Shown here in pieces: positions 42,000 through 50,851 of a DNA stretch of 64,000 nt (position 1 is the stretch's first letter; each line of letters starts with the position of its first letter). The notes beneath the pieces were generated by a model. That model saw nothing but the letters and a program-made list of their open reading frames with translations, was not told the DNA's origin and ran no database searches. Source of the DNA: Pedobacter arcticus A12 (GTDB taxonomy: Bacteria > Bacteroidota > Bacteroidia > Sphingobacteriales > Sphingobacteriaceae); assembly GCF_000302595.1 (NCBI RefSeq), contig NZ_JH947127.1, forward strand, positions 514,126 to 578,125, given 5' to 3'. The position numbers were made by a program, and so were the translations under genes.

Positions 42000-43766
42000 T
42001 TATTTGATAATTGTTCTGCAAGCTGTTAAATCTACGGATGCAGGATAAAAAACATTACCCGATACCGAAAGGCCTGTCAAATTAAGTACATCTACTTTTT
42101 TTGCAGTTGATTTAACCTCAAGCCCAACATCGCCGAATTTTGCGTTCCCAATAATTTTAGTCCCTGAGAGATCTAAAACATCAAGTGTTAAATTAGAAGG
42201 ATCAACGCTGATGACTGCATTGTATCCTGATACTGTACCAACATTAGAAATCGTGTTCTCCGTAATTTTTAAAGTATTTAAAGTAGTGCCCGGAGTATTC
42301 GCATACAAAGAGATTGCTTTGTTTGAGAAGTTTTTCATTTGATTTCCAATAACTGATGATGATGTACAAGAAGCCAGTTGCATAGTTACAGCTCCAAAAG
42401 AATTTTCCAGTTGGTTGTTCTGAATTATAAAATTGGTAGCCTCGTACATTTTAACGGCAAACCCATCAATTGATCCGGTAGCACTTCTTCTAACTAAGTT
42501 TTTGGTAACCGTAATTTTATCTGAAAATTCAACAGCTAAACCGTCGTACTGATTTTTTGGAGCCACTAAATTTTCGCAGTTATTTTCAGTGATGATAGCG
42601 TTGTTTACCTTACTTAAAAAGATAAATCGGTTGGTGTTTTTAATCGTATTTCCAGAAATCAAAATATTATCGGCATTAATTGCTGTGTTTGACCAAACGC
42701 AGATTCCGTCTTCCTGCCCATTTTTTAAACCTCCAGTTATTGTATTGCCAATAACTTCCACATTATGCGCATTCCAAAGTTGGATGAGTGAGCTACCGTC
42801 GTTTCTTCCGTTATAAATCTGGTCGATGGTATTGTTTATGATTTTGGCATTGGTAACAAAATCATAAAGAGGTTCCATGCCAGGATTCTCTCCCGCTATT
42901 AAATTCTGAAACTTGATACCGTCTTTACCGCAGTTTTTCACAGTGTTACCACTCCAAGTCACATAATTGCTTCCCTCAGTTTTAGTTCCTGTATCCGAAA
43001 TATTTTCTATATGATTGTTTGTAAAAGTTAAATGGTCTCCGCCAATTCCCAGTATTCCAATACCCCCCTTTTTATTATCAAAACCTTGATTACCAATACC
43101 CGTCACCGTTGAACCGCTAACACTTGCATTGGAACAATTTTCGAAAACTACTCCATGGAACATTCCGTTAACAGAGCTACAATTCAGAAGCTGAATATCA
43201 CGCGAATTTGATATGTTGAATGATATTGAAGGAGCATTGATGATATCGCAATTGATCAACTGAATATTCGAAGAGTTTAAAATCTCTACCCCCATGATGT
43301 AGTTGGTCCAATTTTTTCCAGCATTGGTCAGATTAGCCCTGTTACCATCAACTGTAATACCTTCAATAACGATATTAGAAAGATTTTTCAGAATAAACCC
43401 TGCACTTAAATCCCTTTTCCCAGAAGGAAATGACGAAACCATCTGTAAAACAGCCCCGTCACTTTTTATGTTTAAAGTGCCATTGGTTTTTGTAATAGGT
43501 TTAGAAATATAATAAAGCCCTTTCGGAATTAAGATCTCTTTCTCCTCGGTTACTTCATTTTGTAAAATTGCAGTAATATCAGTCCCCGCTTGATATGGTG
43601 TGGGACCAGTTATAACGAAGGGCTGACTCGTTGTTCCGATAGTCATGCTTTTTGCGGCAATCGGCAACTCTTCTTTGGCACAACCAAAAAACATTGTAGA
43701 AACAGACAACAAAAGCATCGAGAACATCATTATTCGCTTTTTTTCCGTAAAACTACAATTTAACAT
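42000..43766 (-). CDS. Right-handed parallel beta-helix lipoprotein
   Basis: A 588-residue exported protein. The signal 'MMFSMLLLSVSTMFFGC' gives a lipidated Cys29. After a short linker comes a pectate-lyase-like beta-helix with repeating N-x-I/V-x-x-N-x turns ('IIEGITVDGNR', 'NIQLINCDIINAPS', 'SNYVTWSGNTVKNCGKDGIKFQN', landmarks WSGNTVKN and NVEVIGNTITGG). Such folds bind or cleave acidic polysaccharides. It lies on the opposite strand inside the exopolysaccharide locus, which suggests that its target is the locus product, but no catalytic residues can be assigned with confidence. Confidence 0.82.
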   Translation of the reverse strand: MLNCSFTEKKRIMMFSMLLLSVSTMFFGCAKEELPIAAKSMTIGTTSQPFVITGPTPYQAGTDITAILQNEVTEEKEILIPKGLYYISKPITKTNGTLNIKSDGAVLQMVSSFPSGKRDLSAGFILKNLSNIVIEGITVDGNRANLTNAGKNWTNYIMGVEILNSSNIQLINCDIINAPSISFNISNSRDIQLLNCSSVNGMFHGVVFENCSNASVSGSTVTGIGNQGFDNKKGGIGILGIGGDHLTFTNNHIENISDTGTKTEGSNYVTWSGNTVKNCGKDGIKFQNLIAGENPGMEPLYDFVTNAKIINNTIDQIYNGRNDGSSLIQLWNAHNVEVIGNTITGGLKNGQEDGICVWSNTAINADNILISGNTIKNTNRFIFLSKVNNAIITENNCENLVAPKNQYDGLAVEFSDKITVTKNLVRRSATGSIDGFAVKMYEATNFIIQNNQLENSFGAVTMQLASCTSSSVIGNQMKNFSNKAISLYANTPGTTLNTLKITENTISNVGTVSGYNAVISVDPSNLTLDVLDLSGTKIIGNAKFGDVGLEVKSTAKKVDVLNLTGLSVSGNVFYPASVDLTACRTIIK

Positions 43767-44258
43767 GGTACAAGTATTAAATTCTTACAACCTAAAATGA
43801 TTTCCGATCAAAAGAATTTGGTTCAACAAATATTTTGCGTGATTCGCTGATTGTTTTTACGTAGAAAATTGGGGTAAGGTTACCATAAATTTCCACACTA
43901 AATATTTAACAGTAATGCCAAAAGATTCATCGCTCCATTAAACCTTTAGACGTAATTGGCTTTAAAGGAGCTTGGCTAAGCCAAATTTGCGTTTTGATAC
44001 AGAGCCCCCGTTTACTTTAATAAATATTAATAAAAAGAAACATTAGTAACGCCGTAGCGTAAAACCTTATTTATAAAACGAGACACCGCTTCAAACGATT
44101 AACGAGCAACCCGAGATTTCATATTGAGAAAAAATATTATCTTCGGACGAGCTTGCAAAACGAAGCGAAGCCACGGAAAATATAAATCTAACAATTAAGA
44201 AATTGAAGGCTTAAATGCTAACAGGAGTCGTAATATGATTGTTATTTAAATAAAGTTA
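43767..44258. other. Intergenic region between the two halves of the exopolysaccharide locus
   Basis: About 490 bases between divergent genes, without a recognisable gene. It holds a 14-base perfect palindrome TTGGCTTAGCCAA-type string (CTTGGCTAAGCCAA at about 43971-43984) and a GCGAAGCCACGG string near 44165. It should contain the promoters of the beta-helix gene and of the downstream glycosyltransferase run. Confidence 0.4.
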
Positions 44259-45227
44259 ATGATTGCAAAAAAACTAACAGTTTTATATATCACCAATATG
44301 TTTCCTTATCCAAAATCTATCAATTTTGGGATTTTTGTAAAGGAGCAAATAGATTGTTTAGTAGAAAACTTTGGAATAACAGCTAAAACCTATTTCATCA
44401 ACGCACAAGAAGAAGGAAACTTAGTTTATTTAAAATCTATTTTTAAGGTTTTCCGAATTTTAAAAAAAGACAAAGAAATTGACATCATCCATATTCATTA
44501 TGGCTTATCAGCATTGTTTCTATTGTTTTTCAGACCGAAAAAAAAAATATTCGTTACATTTCATGGCTCAGATATTTTAAAAAAACAGGGCCGTTACATA
44601 CAGGTTATCATCTCAAAATATATCGCAAAAAAAGCCGATAAAGTATTTATTCTGAATGCGGAGATGGAAGAAATTATGAAGGAACTGAATGTGCCTTACG
44701 AAGTTTTACCCTGTGGCGTAGATGCAGATTTTTTCACCGTTGATGACACCCTTAAAGAAAAAGAAAACAGCTCACGTTTAATTCTATTTACCGGCGACCC
44801 AGAACGGACAGTGAAGAACTACCCCCTTTTTAAGGAAGTTACAGAGCTTGTAAAAACAAAAAGTGCTTTTAATATCAGTTTGGCAAGTATTCACAACATG
44901 ACAAGGACACAAGTTCGGGACGTTTTAAACCAAGCAGATTGTTTGCTTATGACTTCGATAAGCGAAGGTTCGCCACAAGTAATTAAAGAAGCATTAGCTT
45001 GTAACTTACCCATAGTTTCGGTACCAGTTGGTGATGTGGATATGGTAATAAAAGATATACCAAACTGTTTTATGTCCAACAGTTACGATGCAAATGAACT
45101 CGCTCTTTTAACCATCAAAGCAATAGAAAACAACAACGCCCCAATCAGAGCAGCGTTTTTGAAAAAAGGGAATTATGAGAACAAATCGGTTTGTAAAAGA
45201 ATATTTGAGAATTATTTAACAACATAA
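44259..45227 (+). CDS. Glycosyltransferase (family 4-like)
   Basis: A 322-residue GT-B protein. The N-terminal 'TVLYITNMFPYPKSINFGIFVKEQI' (landmark ITNMFPYPKSINFGIFV) is typical of GT4 enzymes in polysaccharide loci. The donor domain has 'LPCGVDADFF', 'LFTGDPERTVKNY', 'CLLMTSISEGSPQVIKEALACNLPIVS' (landmark SEGSPQVIKEALA, the E-x7-E-like acid region) and 'VPVGDV'. Sugar and linkage are unknown. It begins the second half of the locus on the plus strand. Confidence 0.87.
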   Translation: MIAKKLTVLYITNMFPYPKSINFGIFVKEQIDCLVENFGITAKTYFINAQEEGNLVYLKSIFKVFRILKKDKEIDIIHIHYGLSALFLLFFRPKKKIFVTFHGSDILKKQGRYIQVIISKYIAKKADKVFILNAEMEEIMKELNVPYEVLPCGVDADFFTVDDTLKEKENSSRLILFTGDPERTVKNYPLFKEVTELVKTKSAFNISLASIHNMTRTQVRDVLNQADCLLMTSISEGSPQVIKEALACNLPIVSVPVGDVDMVIKDIPNCFMSNSYDANELALLTIKAIENNNAPIRAAFLKKGNYENKSVCKRIFENYLTT

Positions 45228-45360
45228 AATTTATTGATTTGAATACGCAAAGTTTCGCTCGCTTGCAGAAGAGGCTACCAGAAAATGGTTGCCAAAGCAA
45301 GCTGAGTCATCAATTACCGCTTCAAATATGTAAGTTTACCAATCCAATTTTAATGAAAAT

Positions 45361-47217
45361 ATGTGTGGAATAGCAGGCTCAATCAACGTACCTCTTAATT
45401 TAGAAGTACTTAATTATATCAAACATCGTGGTCCAGATTCGCAGGGCTTGATTGAAAAACAAGTTGGAGATAACAAAGTATATTTAGGACATACAAGGCT
45501 ATCCATTCTTGACCTTACCGAGGCAGGTAGCCAACCCATGTTAACTGATTGCGGAAACTACGCCATTGTGTTTAATGGCGAGATCTACAACCACCTGGAA
45601 CTCAGGAAAAAGCTAACTAACATCTCTTTTAGAGGCCATTCCGACACAGAAACCATATTATATTATATTCGAGAGTTCGGGATAAAAAGCGTGAACGATT
45701 TTAATGGGATCTTTGCATTTGCTTTCCTCGACATAAAAAAAGAGAAATTGTTTTTGGTAAGAGATCACTTTGGTGTGAAACCTGTTTACTACAATATCAC
45801 TGGAAATCGTTTAGTTTTTTCATCGGAATTAAAGGTTTTATTAAAATCTGGCGTTGAAAAACAAATCGATTTATCATCGTTAGATTCAATTTTGACATTG
45901 AGGTACAACCCCTCTCCAACTACTATATTTAAGAATATTTTTAAATTAAGCGCCGCATCTTATATTGAATATGATCTTAAATCTCATCAGCATAAAATTG
46001 AAAACTACAAAAAAGAAACATACGCAGTAAACAGCACTATTACACTTAACGAAGCTGTAGAAGAGTATTCGAAATTGTTTGAAAACGCTGTTAAAAGACA
46101 ACTTTTGGCTGATGTACCAGTCGGTTTGTTTTTGAGTGGCGGTTTGGATTCAGCTTTTATAGGCAAGGTGATGAGCCAAAACCTCAATTACCCAATTAAA
46201 ACATTTACCGTAGGTTTTACCGGAAAAGGAAATTTTAATGAGCTAGAAGATGCACAAACTACGGCAACGCTGTTAGGTTCGGATCACACTTCCGACTTTT
46301 TAAGTCAGGACCAATACCTTGATTATTTCAGACAATCGTTTTACCATACCGAAGAGCCCATTGCCGAGCCAACCATTCCTGCACTTTACCATCTTTCAAA
46401 AATGGCCTCAAAATCCGTAAAGGTAGTTTTAAGCGGACAGGGAGCCGACGAACCAATGGCTGGTTACAAGCGTTATTATGGCGAGGCTTTGATGTCTAAA
46501 TATGCAGGTATTTTAAACCTGATGCCCTATAAAATTCTTAAACAGTTTTTTAAAGCAAACGAGACATTTCAACGTGGAGTTTACTCTGCACAGTTTAAAA
46601 ACGAGGAAGATCGCTTTATGGCGATTTACACTTTGTTTTCGGATGATTTGAAATCGAAAATTTATAAAAACGACCTACTTTCTACTATAGCAATCAAAAA
46701 AGATAAGTTTTTCAGTAAGTTTTACGAAGAAGTACGTGGAAAATCAGACTCGCTAAACAGACTATTGTACATTGATACACGTACCATGTTACCAGATAAT
46801 CTACTGTTGTTCAACGATAAAACAACAATGGCGCACTCCATTGAAAATAGGGTACCCTTTTTAGATAAAGATTTGGTCGCTTTTGTTGAAACCTTACCTT
46901 CCAACTTTAAGCTGAACGGAAAAATTCACAAATACGTAGAACGAAAAGCAGCAGAAAGCTTTTTGCCAAGCGAGGTGATGAACAGAAAGAAACGAGCTTT
47001 TGAAACTCCGGTTGGCGAATGGTTCAAAACTAGTTTATATGATGAATTGATTTCTTTAGTGAGTCAGAGCAACAGTCTTTCGGATCAATACTTTAACAAA
47101 CCTGCATTACTGGAAATGATCAATATGCACAAGCAGGGTAAAAGAGATTATAGAAAGCAGATCTATACCATTTATTCGCTAGAGCTGTGGTATCAGAATT
47201 TTTATTTAAAATTTTAG
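45361..47217 (+). CDS. asnB: Asparagine synthase (glutamine-hydrolysing), exopolysaccharide-locus type
   Basis: A 618-residue class II amidotransferase. After Met1 the nucleophile Cys2 is exposed in 'MCGIAGS'. The glutaminase domain shows 'HRGPDSQG', 'LGHTRLSILDL' and 'VFNGEIYNHLELR'. The synthetase domain has the PP-loop 'FLSGGLDSAFIGKV' (SGGxDS) and 'SGQGADEPMAGY'. In surface-polysaccharide loci such enzymes often amidate a uronic acid of the repeat unit in place of making free asparagine, and its place between two glycosyltransferase genes favours this here. Confidence 0.88.
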   Translation: MCGIAGSINVPLNLEVLNYIKHRGPDSQGLIEKQVGDNKVYLGHTRLSILDLTEAGSQPMLTDCGNYAIVFNGEIYNHLELRKKLTNISFRGHSDTETILYYIREFGIKSVNDFNGIFAFAFLDIKKEKLFLVRDHFGVKPVYYNITGNRLVFSSELKVLLKSGVEKQIDLSSLDSILTLRYNPSPTTIFKNIFKLSAASYIEYDLKSHQHKIENYKKETYAVNSTITLNEAVEEYSKLFENAVKRQLLADVPVGLFLSGGLDSAFIGKVMSQNLNYPIKTFTVGFTGKGNFNELEDAQTTATLLGSDHTSDFLSQDQYLDYFRQSFYHTEEPIAEPTIPALYHLSKMASKSVKVVLSGQGADEPMAGYKRYYGEALMSKYAGILNLMPYKILKQFFKANETFQRGVYSAQFKNEEDRFMAIYTLFSDDLKSKIYKNDLLSTIAIKKDKFFSKFYEEVRGKSDSLNRLLYIDTRTMLPDNLLLFNDKTTMAHSIENRVPFLDKDLVAFVETLPSNFKLNGKIHKYVERKAAESFLPSEVMNRKKRAFETPVGEWFKTSLYDELISLVSQSNSLSDQYFNKPALLEMINMHKQGKRDYRKQIYTIYSLELWYQNFYLKF

Positions 47218-47241
47218 GAGGAAAAATCATTCAATCAAAGG

Positions 47242-47727
47242 ATGGAAAAAGATAAACGGAAAAAGATTATTCTAATTTGTTCGGACGGTGGCCATTTAGC
47301 TCAAACCTTGCACTTGAAAAAAATGTTTTTAAAGTACAATTACTTATTGGTTACAGAAAAAACACCCGCAACAGCATCTTTAGAAGAAACCTACAACACA
47401 TTTTTTCTTGCCGCCAGATCTAAGGGACAAGGACGCGGAATCTCTTTTTATTTGGTAGCGCTTTACAATGCATTTTTGTCACTAAAAATACTGTTAACGC
47501 ATTACCCAAAAGTCATTATTTCTACTGGAAGTCATACAGCTATTCCAATGTGCTTTTTAGGAAAACTACTGGGTATCAAAGTAGTTTTTATTTTATCTTA
47601 TGCAAGGGTGAAATCTCGGGCTAAATCAGCTGATTTAATGTATAAAATTGCCGATAAATTTATCATACAGTGGCCTGATGAAGCACTCAATTATAAAAAA
47701 GGCATTTATTTGGGAGGGATATATTAA
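47242..47727 (+). CDS. PssD/Cps14F-like polysaccharide biosynthesis protein (Alg14 type)
   Basis: A 161-residue protein equal to the N-terminal half of a GT28-type transferase: 'KIILICSDGGHLAQTLHLKKMF' (landmark CSDGGHLAQTL), a hydrophobic middle, and 'PKVIISTGSHTAIPMCFLGKLLGIKVVFI' (landmark STGSHTAIPMC). By analogy with Alg14 it anchors the catalytic partner to the membrane and presents the lipid-linked acceptor. The partner follows with a one-base stop-start overlap (TAATG). Confidence 0.85.
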   Translation: MEKDKRKKIILICSDGGHLAQTLHLKKMFLKYNYLLVTEKTPATASLEETYNTFFLAARSKGQGRGISFYLVALYNAFLSLKILLTHYPKVIISTGSHTAIPMCFLGKLLGIKVVFILSYARVKSRAKSADLMYKIADKFIIQWPDEALNYKKGIYLGGIY

Positions 47728-48206
47728 TGATTCTTGTTTTATTAGGAACCTTTGTTACAGAGTTTAAAAGACCGCTGTTAGAAATTGACAGGCTTTGCAG
47801 AGAAGGTATAATTACCGAAGAAGTAATAGTACAAAGTGGACATACGGTTATTGATACAAAGCATTTGATCATGAAACCGTTTATTTCCCCAAAAGAGCTT
47901 GACGAACTGCATCAGAATGCTAGAATTATTATCACCCATGCGGGCACTGGTTCTTTGATTAAAGCTGTGGGTTTCCATAAAAAGATTATTGGCGTAGCCC
48001 GTTTAATAAAACATGGCGAACACGTTGACGACCATCAGCTCGAGATTTTAGATAAGTTTGTAGAGTTAGGTTATGTTATGCCTTGGCATGAGCAAGATAA
48101 ACTTGAAAGTGTTTTAAATAAGATTGACGATTTTAAACCAGTTCCATTTGTTTCTAACAAGCCTGTGATCATGAACTATTTGAGTGATTATATCGATAGC
48201 TTGTAA
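47727..48206 (+). CDS. PssE/Cps14G-like glycosyltransferase (Alg13 type)
   Basis: A 159-residue protein equal to the C-terminal, nucleotide-sugar-binding half of a GT28 enzyme: 'VLLGTFVTEFKRPLLEI', 'FISPKELDELHQNARIIITHAGTGSL' (landmark ITHAGTGSL, the donor loop) and 'HGEHVDDHQLEI'. It forms a two-part enzyme with the preceding PssD-like protein. The first strand reads LLGTF where most members have TLGTQ. It precedes the sugar-priming transferase gene. Confidence 0.86.
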   Translation: MILVLLGTFVTEFKRPLLEIDRLCREGIITEEVIVQSGHTVIDTKHLIMKPFISPKELDELHQNARIIITHAGTGSLIKAVGFHKKIIGVARLIKHGEHVDDHQLEILDKFVELGYVMPWHEQDKLESVLNKIDDFKPVPFVSNKPVIMNYLSDYIDSL

Positions 48207-48367
48207 ATTAGGAATAGTTAACTACGTGGTTGAGTTTTTGCCAGAAAATGTTTAGAGTTTAATAAAACGGAGCTTTGAATTCATTTTTTAATACAACCTA
48301 AAATAAACAATAAAATTGAATTAACTTCGAGCTTCGGCAAAATTAGTTGATCATACCGAAACGTGAT

Positions 48368-49753
48368 ATGAATAGTAGATTTGATAATCTTTTTAGAATA
48401 TTTTTTGCATTTACCGACTTAGGTTTTTTGTGTGTGTTGCATTTAGTATTGCTTTTAAACTTTAGTTTTCAAACCAATTCAGCAAACATAAGCCATGTAG
48501 AGTTTTTTATCATGAACAACATTTTCTGGTTGTTTAGCTCATACTTAACAGAAGTTTACATCAATGATAAGATGCTAAATTTCAAAAAATTTGCAAAAAG
48601 AACCAGTAGAGCATTCATTTTATATGTGGTTTTATTAGCTGTTTACCTGTATTTTTCTCGCTTTCATTTTAACAGAAACTATCTAATTATTAGTTTTGCC
48701 TCCTTTGCAGGATTCTTGGTAATCAGCCGATTGGTGTTTCTACAGCTTTCCAAACGTATTGCTCGCAAACAGTTAGCCTTTAATAAAATTATCGTTTTGG
48801 GGAATAATATTTTTGCTAAAAGCTTGGTTATTAAGCTTAGGGAAGCTAACAAAACTTTAACCGTTTTAGGTTGTTTTTCCGAAAAAACCACACCAGAAAA
48901 CGATGACCAGTTCCCGTATTTAGGAACCCTCGATGATTGCATGAAATATGCCTTAAACAATCAAGTTACAGAAATTTACTGTACCCTTTCGCCAGAAGTT
49001 TATCCAGAAATCTATGAAATTGCGCAATCTGCAGAAAATCTTTGTATGCGATTTAGGTTTGTGCCAGACCTTCATTATTTTGTAGACCGTGATGTACATT
49101 TTGATTACTTAAACGGCATACCGGTATTATCCCTACGTTCAGAGCCTTTAGAAGATTTTGGCGTAAAAGTAAAAAAACGACTGTTCGACATTGTTTTTAG
49201 TCTTTTGGTAACCATATTCTTATTAAGCTGGTTAGTTCCCATCATTGCAATTCTCATCAAGTTAGATTCAAAAGGTCCTGTTTTCTTTTTGCAAGAACGA
49301 TCCGGACTAAACAATAAACCTTTTAAATGTATAAAATTTAGAAGCTTAAAAATTAATGACGAAGCAAACAGCAAACAGGTTACACGCGGTGATAAAAGAA
49401 TTACCAAGCTTGGCAAATTTTTAAGAAAATCCAGCATTGATGAACTTCCGCAGTTTTTTAATGTTATAAAGGGCGATATGTCTGTTGTAGGTCCACGTCC
49501 TCACATGTTAAAGCATACTGATGAATATTCGGCCATCATCATGAAATATATGATCCGCCATTATCAAAAACCCGGCGTTACTGGTTACGCACAAGTCAAT
49601 GGCTTTAGAGGCGAGATTAAACATGAAGAACAACTGATCAAAAGAATCGAATACGATGTTTGGTACATCGAAAACTGGAGTCTTTGGTTAGATATCGATA
49701 TTATATTTAAAACCGTTTTAGTAACCATAAAAGGCGACGATAATGCTTTTTAA
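48368..49753 (+). CDS. Undecaprenyl-phosphate sugar-1-phosphate transferase (WbaP/WcaJ type)
   Basis: A 461-residue polyprenyl-phosphate hexose-1-phosphate transferase that starts repeat-unit synthesis. Four N-terminal helices (about 10-125), a CoA-binding-like middle ('IIVLGNNIFAKSLVIKL'), a fifth hydrophobic helix (about 276-300) and the catalytic C-terminus: 'RLFDIVFSLLVTIFLL', 'GPVFFLQERSGLNNKPFKCIKFRS' (landmark GPVFFLQERSG), 'SIDELPQFFNVIKGDMSVVGPRPHML' (landmark DELPQFFNVIKG) and 'KPGVTGYAQVNG'. A TTG seven codons upstream is a possible alternative start. Probably transfers glucose or galactose phosphate. Confidence 0.9.
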   Translation: MNSRFDNLFRIFFAFTDLGFLCVLHLVLLLNFSFQTNSANISHVEFFIMNNIFWLFSSYLTEVYINDKMLNFKKFAKRTSRAFILYVVLLAVYLYFSRFHFNRNYLIISFASFAGFLVISRLVFLQLSKRIARKQLAFNKIIVLGNNIFAKSLVIKLREANKTLTVLGCFSEKTTPENDDQFPYLGTLDDCMKYALNNQVTEIYCTLSPEVYPEIYEIAQSAENLCMRFRFVPDLHYFVDRDVHFDYLNGIPVLSLRSEPLEDFGVKVKKRLFDIVFSLLVTIFLLSWLVPIIAILIKLDSKGPVFFLQERSGLNNKPFKCIKFRSLKINDEANSKQVTRGDKRITKLGKFLRKSSIDELPQFFNVIKGDMSVVGPRPHMLKHTDEYSAIIMKYMIRHYQKPGVTGYAQVNGFRGEIKHEEQLIKRIEYDVWYIENWSLWLDIDIIFKTVLVTIKGDDNAF

Positions 49754-49817
49754 TTTGTAATTCTTAATCCATACTTTCTACTTATTACTTTCTACTTATT
49801 ACTTATAACCTATTACC
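49751..49817. repeat. Heptad repeat array filling the gap before manA (TACTTAT type)
   Basis: Nine successive 7-mers in strict phase: TAATTTG, TAATTCT, TAATCCA, TACTTTC, TACTTAT, TACTTTC, TACTTAT, TACTTAT and AACCTAT, then TACC. The first overlaps the stop codon of the sugar transferase and the last ends three bases before the manA start, so the entire intergenic region is array. Confidence 0.88.
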
Positions 49818-49820
49818 AAA

Positions 49821-50795
49821 ATGCTATATCCACTAAAATTCAAAACTATATTTAAAGACAAAATATGGGGCGGAGAAAAAATTAAAACCTATTTAGGAAA
49901 AGATTTTGCTCCCCTACCCAACTGTGGCGAAACCTGGGAAATATCTGGTGTAAAATCTGATGTTTCTATCATCGCAAACGGCCCATTAACCGGTACTTCA
50001 CTTGCACAACTTTTAGCTGATCAAAAAGGCGAACTCATCGGTAAAAAAAATTATGAAAGATTTGGGAATGAGTTTCCGTTATTGATCAAGTTTATTGATG
50101 CTAATGAAGATCTTTCTATTCAGGTCCACCCAAATGATGAACTAGCTGAAAAGCGCCATGGCTCTAAAGGAAAAACAGAGATGTGGTATGTTTTACAAGC
50201 AGATGAAGGTGCTACTTTAATTTCGGGATTTAACCAAAAACTTGATAAAGAAACTTATCTAAAAAAATTCAATGCTGGCGAATTAAGCGATATTTTAAAT
50301 AAAGAAGAAGTTAAAGCTGGCGATGTATTCTTTTTACCTGCTGGTCGTGTTCATACCATTGGTAAAGGCTTATTGATTGCAGAAATTCAGCAAACCTCGG
50401 ACATTACTTACAGAATTTACGATTTTGACCGTGTAGATGACCAGGGGAACAAAAGAGAGTTACATGTTGAAGAAGCATTAGACGCTATTGATTATACTTT
50501 TTACGACGAGTATAAAACAAAATACAACGACACCATCAACGAGCCGGTGGCATTAGTTGACTGTAAATATTTTACAACCAATATTTTAACCTACACAGAA
50601 GATACATTAAGGGACTACAGCGCCAATGACAGTTTTGTAATTCATGTTTGTGTGGAAGGTTCTTATATTTTAAAGTATGGAATTGAAGAATTACCTGTAC
50701 AAATGGGCGATTGTGTTTTAATTCCGGCAACCACAGAAAAAGTTGTACTAAGTACAAACAAAAGCTTTAAAATATTAGAAAGTTATATTGGTTAA
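49821..50795 (+). CDS. manA: Mannose-6-phosphate isomerase, class I
   Basis: A 324-residue zinc enzyme that interconverts fructose-6-phosphate and mannose-6-phosphate and feeds GDP-mannose synthesis. Zinc ligands are seen in 'LSIQVHPNDELAEKRHGSKGKTEMWYVL' (landmarks IQVHPND and GKTEMWYVL) and 'AGRVHTIGKG'. 'ETWEISGV' and 'IYDFDRVD' are conserved. Length matches the short Bacillus-type enzymes. Placed at the end of the exopolysaccharide locus, so it likely supplies mannose or fucose precursors. Confidence 0.92.
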   Translation: MLYPLKFKTIFKDKIWGGEKIKTYLGKDFAPLPNCGETWEISGVKSDVSIIANGPLTGTSLAQLLADQKGELIGKKNYERFGNEFPLLIKFIDANEDLSIQVHPNDELAEKRHGSKGKTEMWYVLQADEGATLISGFNQKLDKETYLKKFNAGELSDILNKEEVKAGDVFFLPAGRVHTIGKGLLIAEIQQTSDITYRIYDFDRVDDQGNKRELHVEEALDAIDYTFYDEYKTKYNDTINEPVALVDCKYFTTNILTYTEDTLRDYSANDSFVIHVCVEGSYILKYGIEELPVQMGDCVLIPATTEKVVLSTNKSFKILESYIG

Positions 50796-50851
50796 CAACC
50801 CCTAAAAATTAAAAAGGCATGCTTTTGGATTACTTATTGTAATATCAGAAA

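Noticed and set aside
43767-44258. Possible structured RNA in the long gap of the exopolysaccharide locus
   Set aside because: Only a 14-base palindrome and no conserved riboswitch-like core could be recognised by eye.
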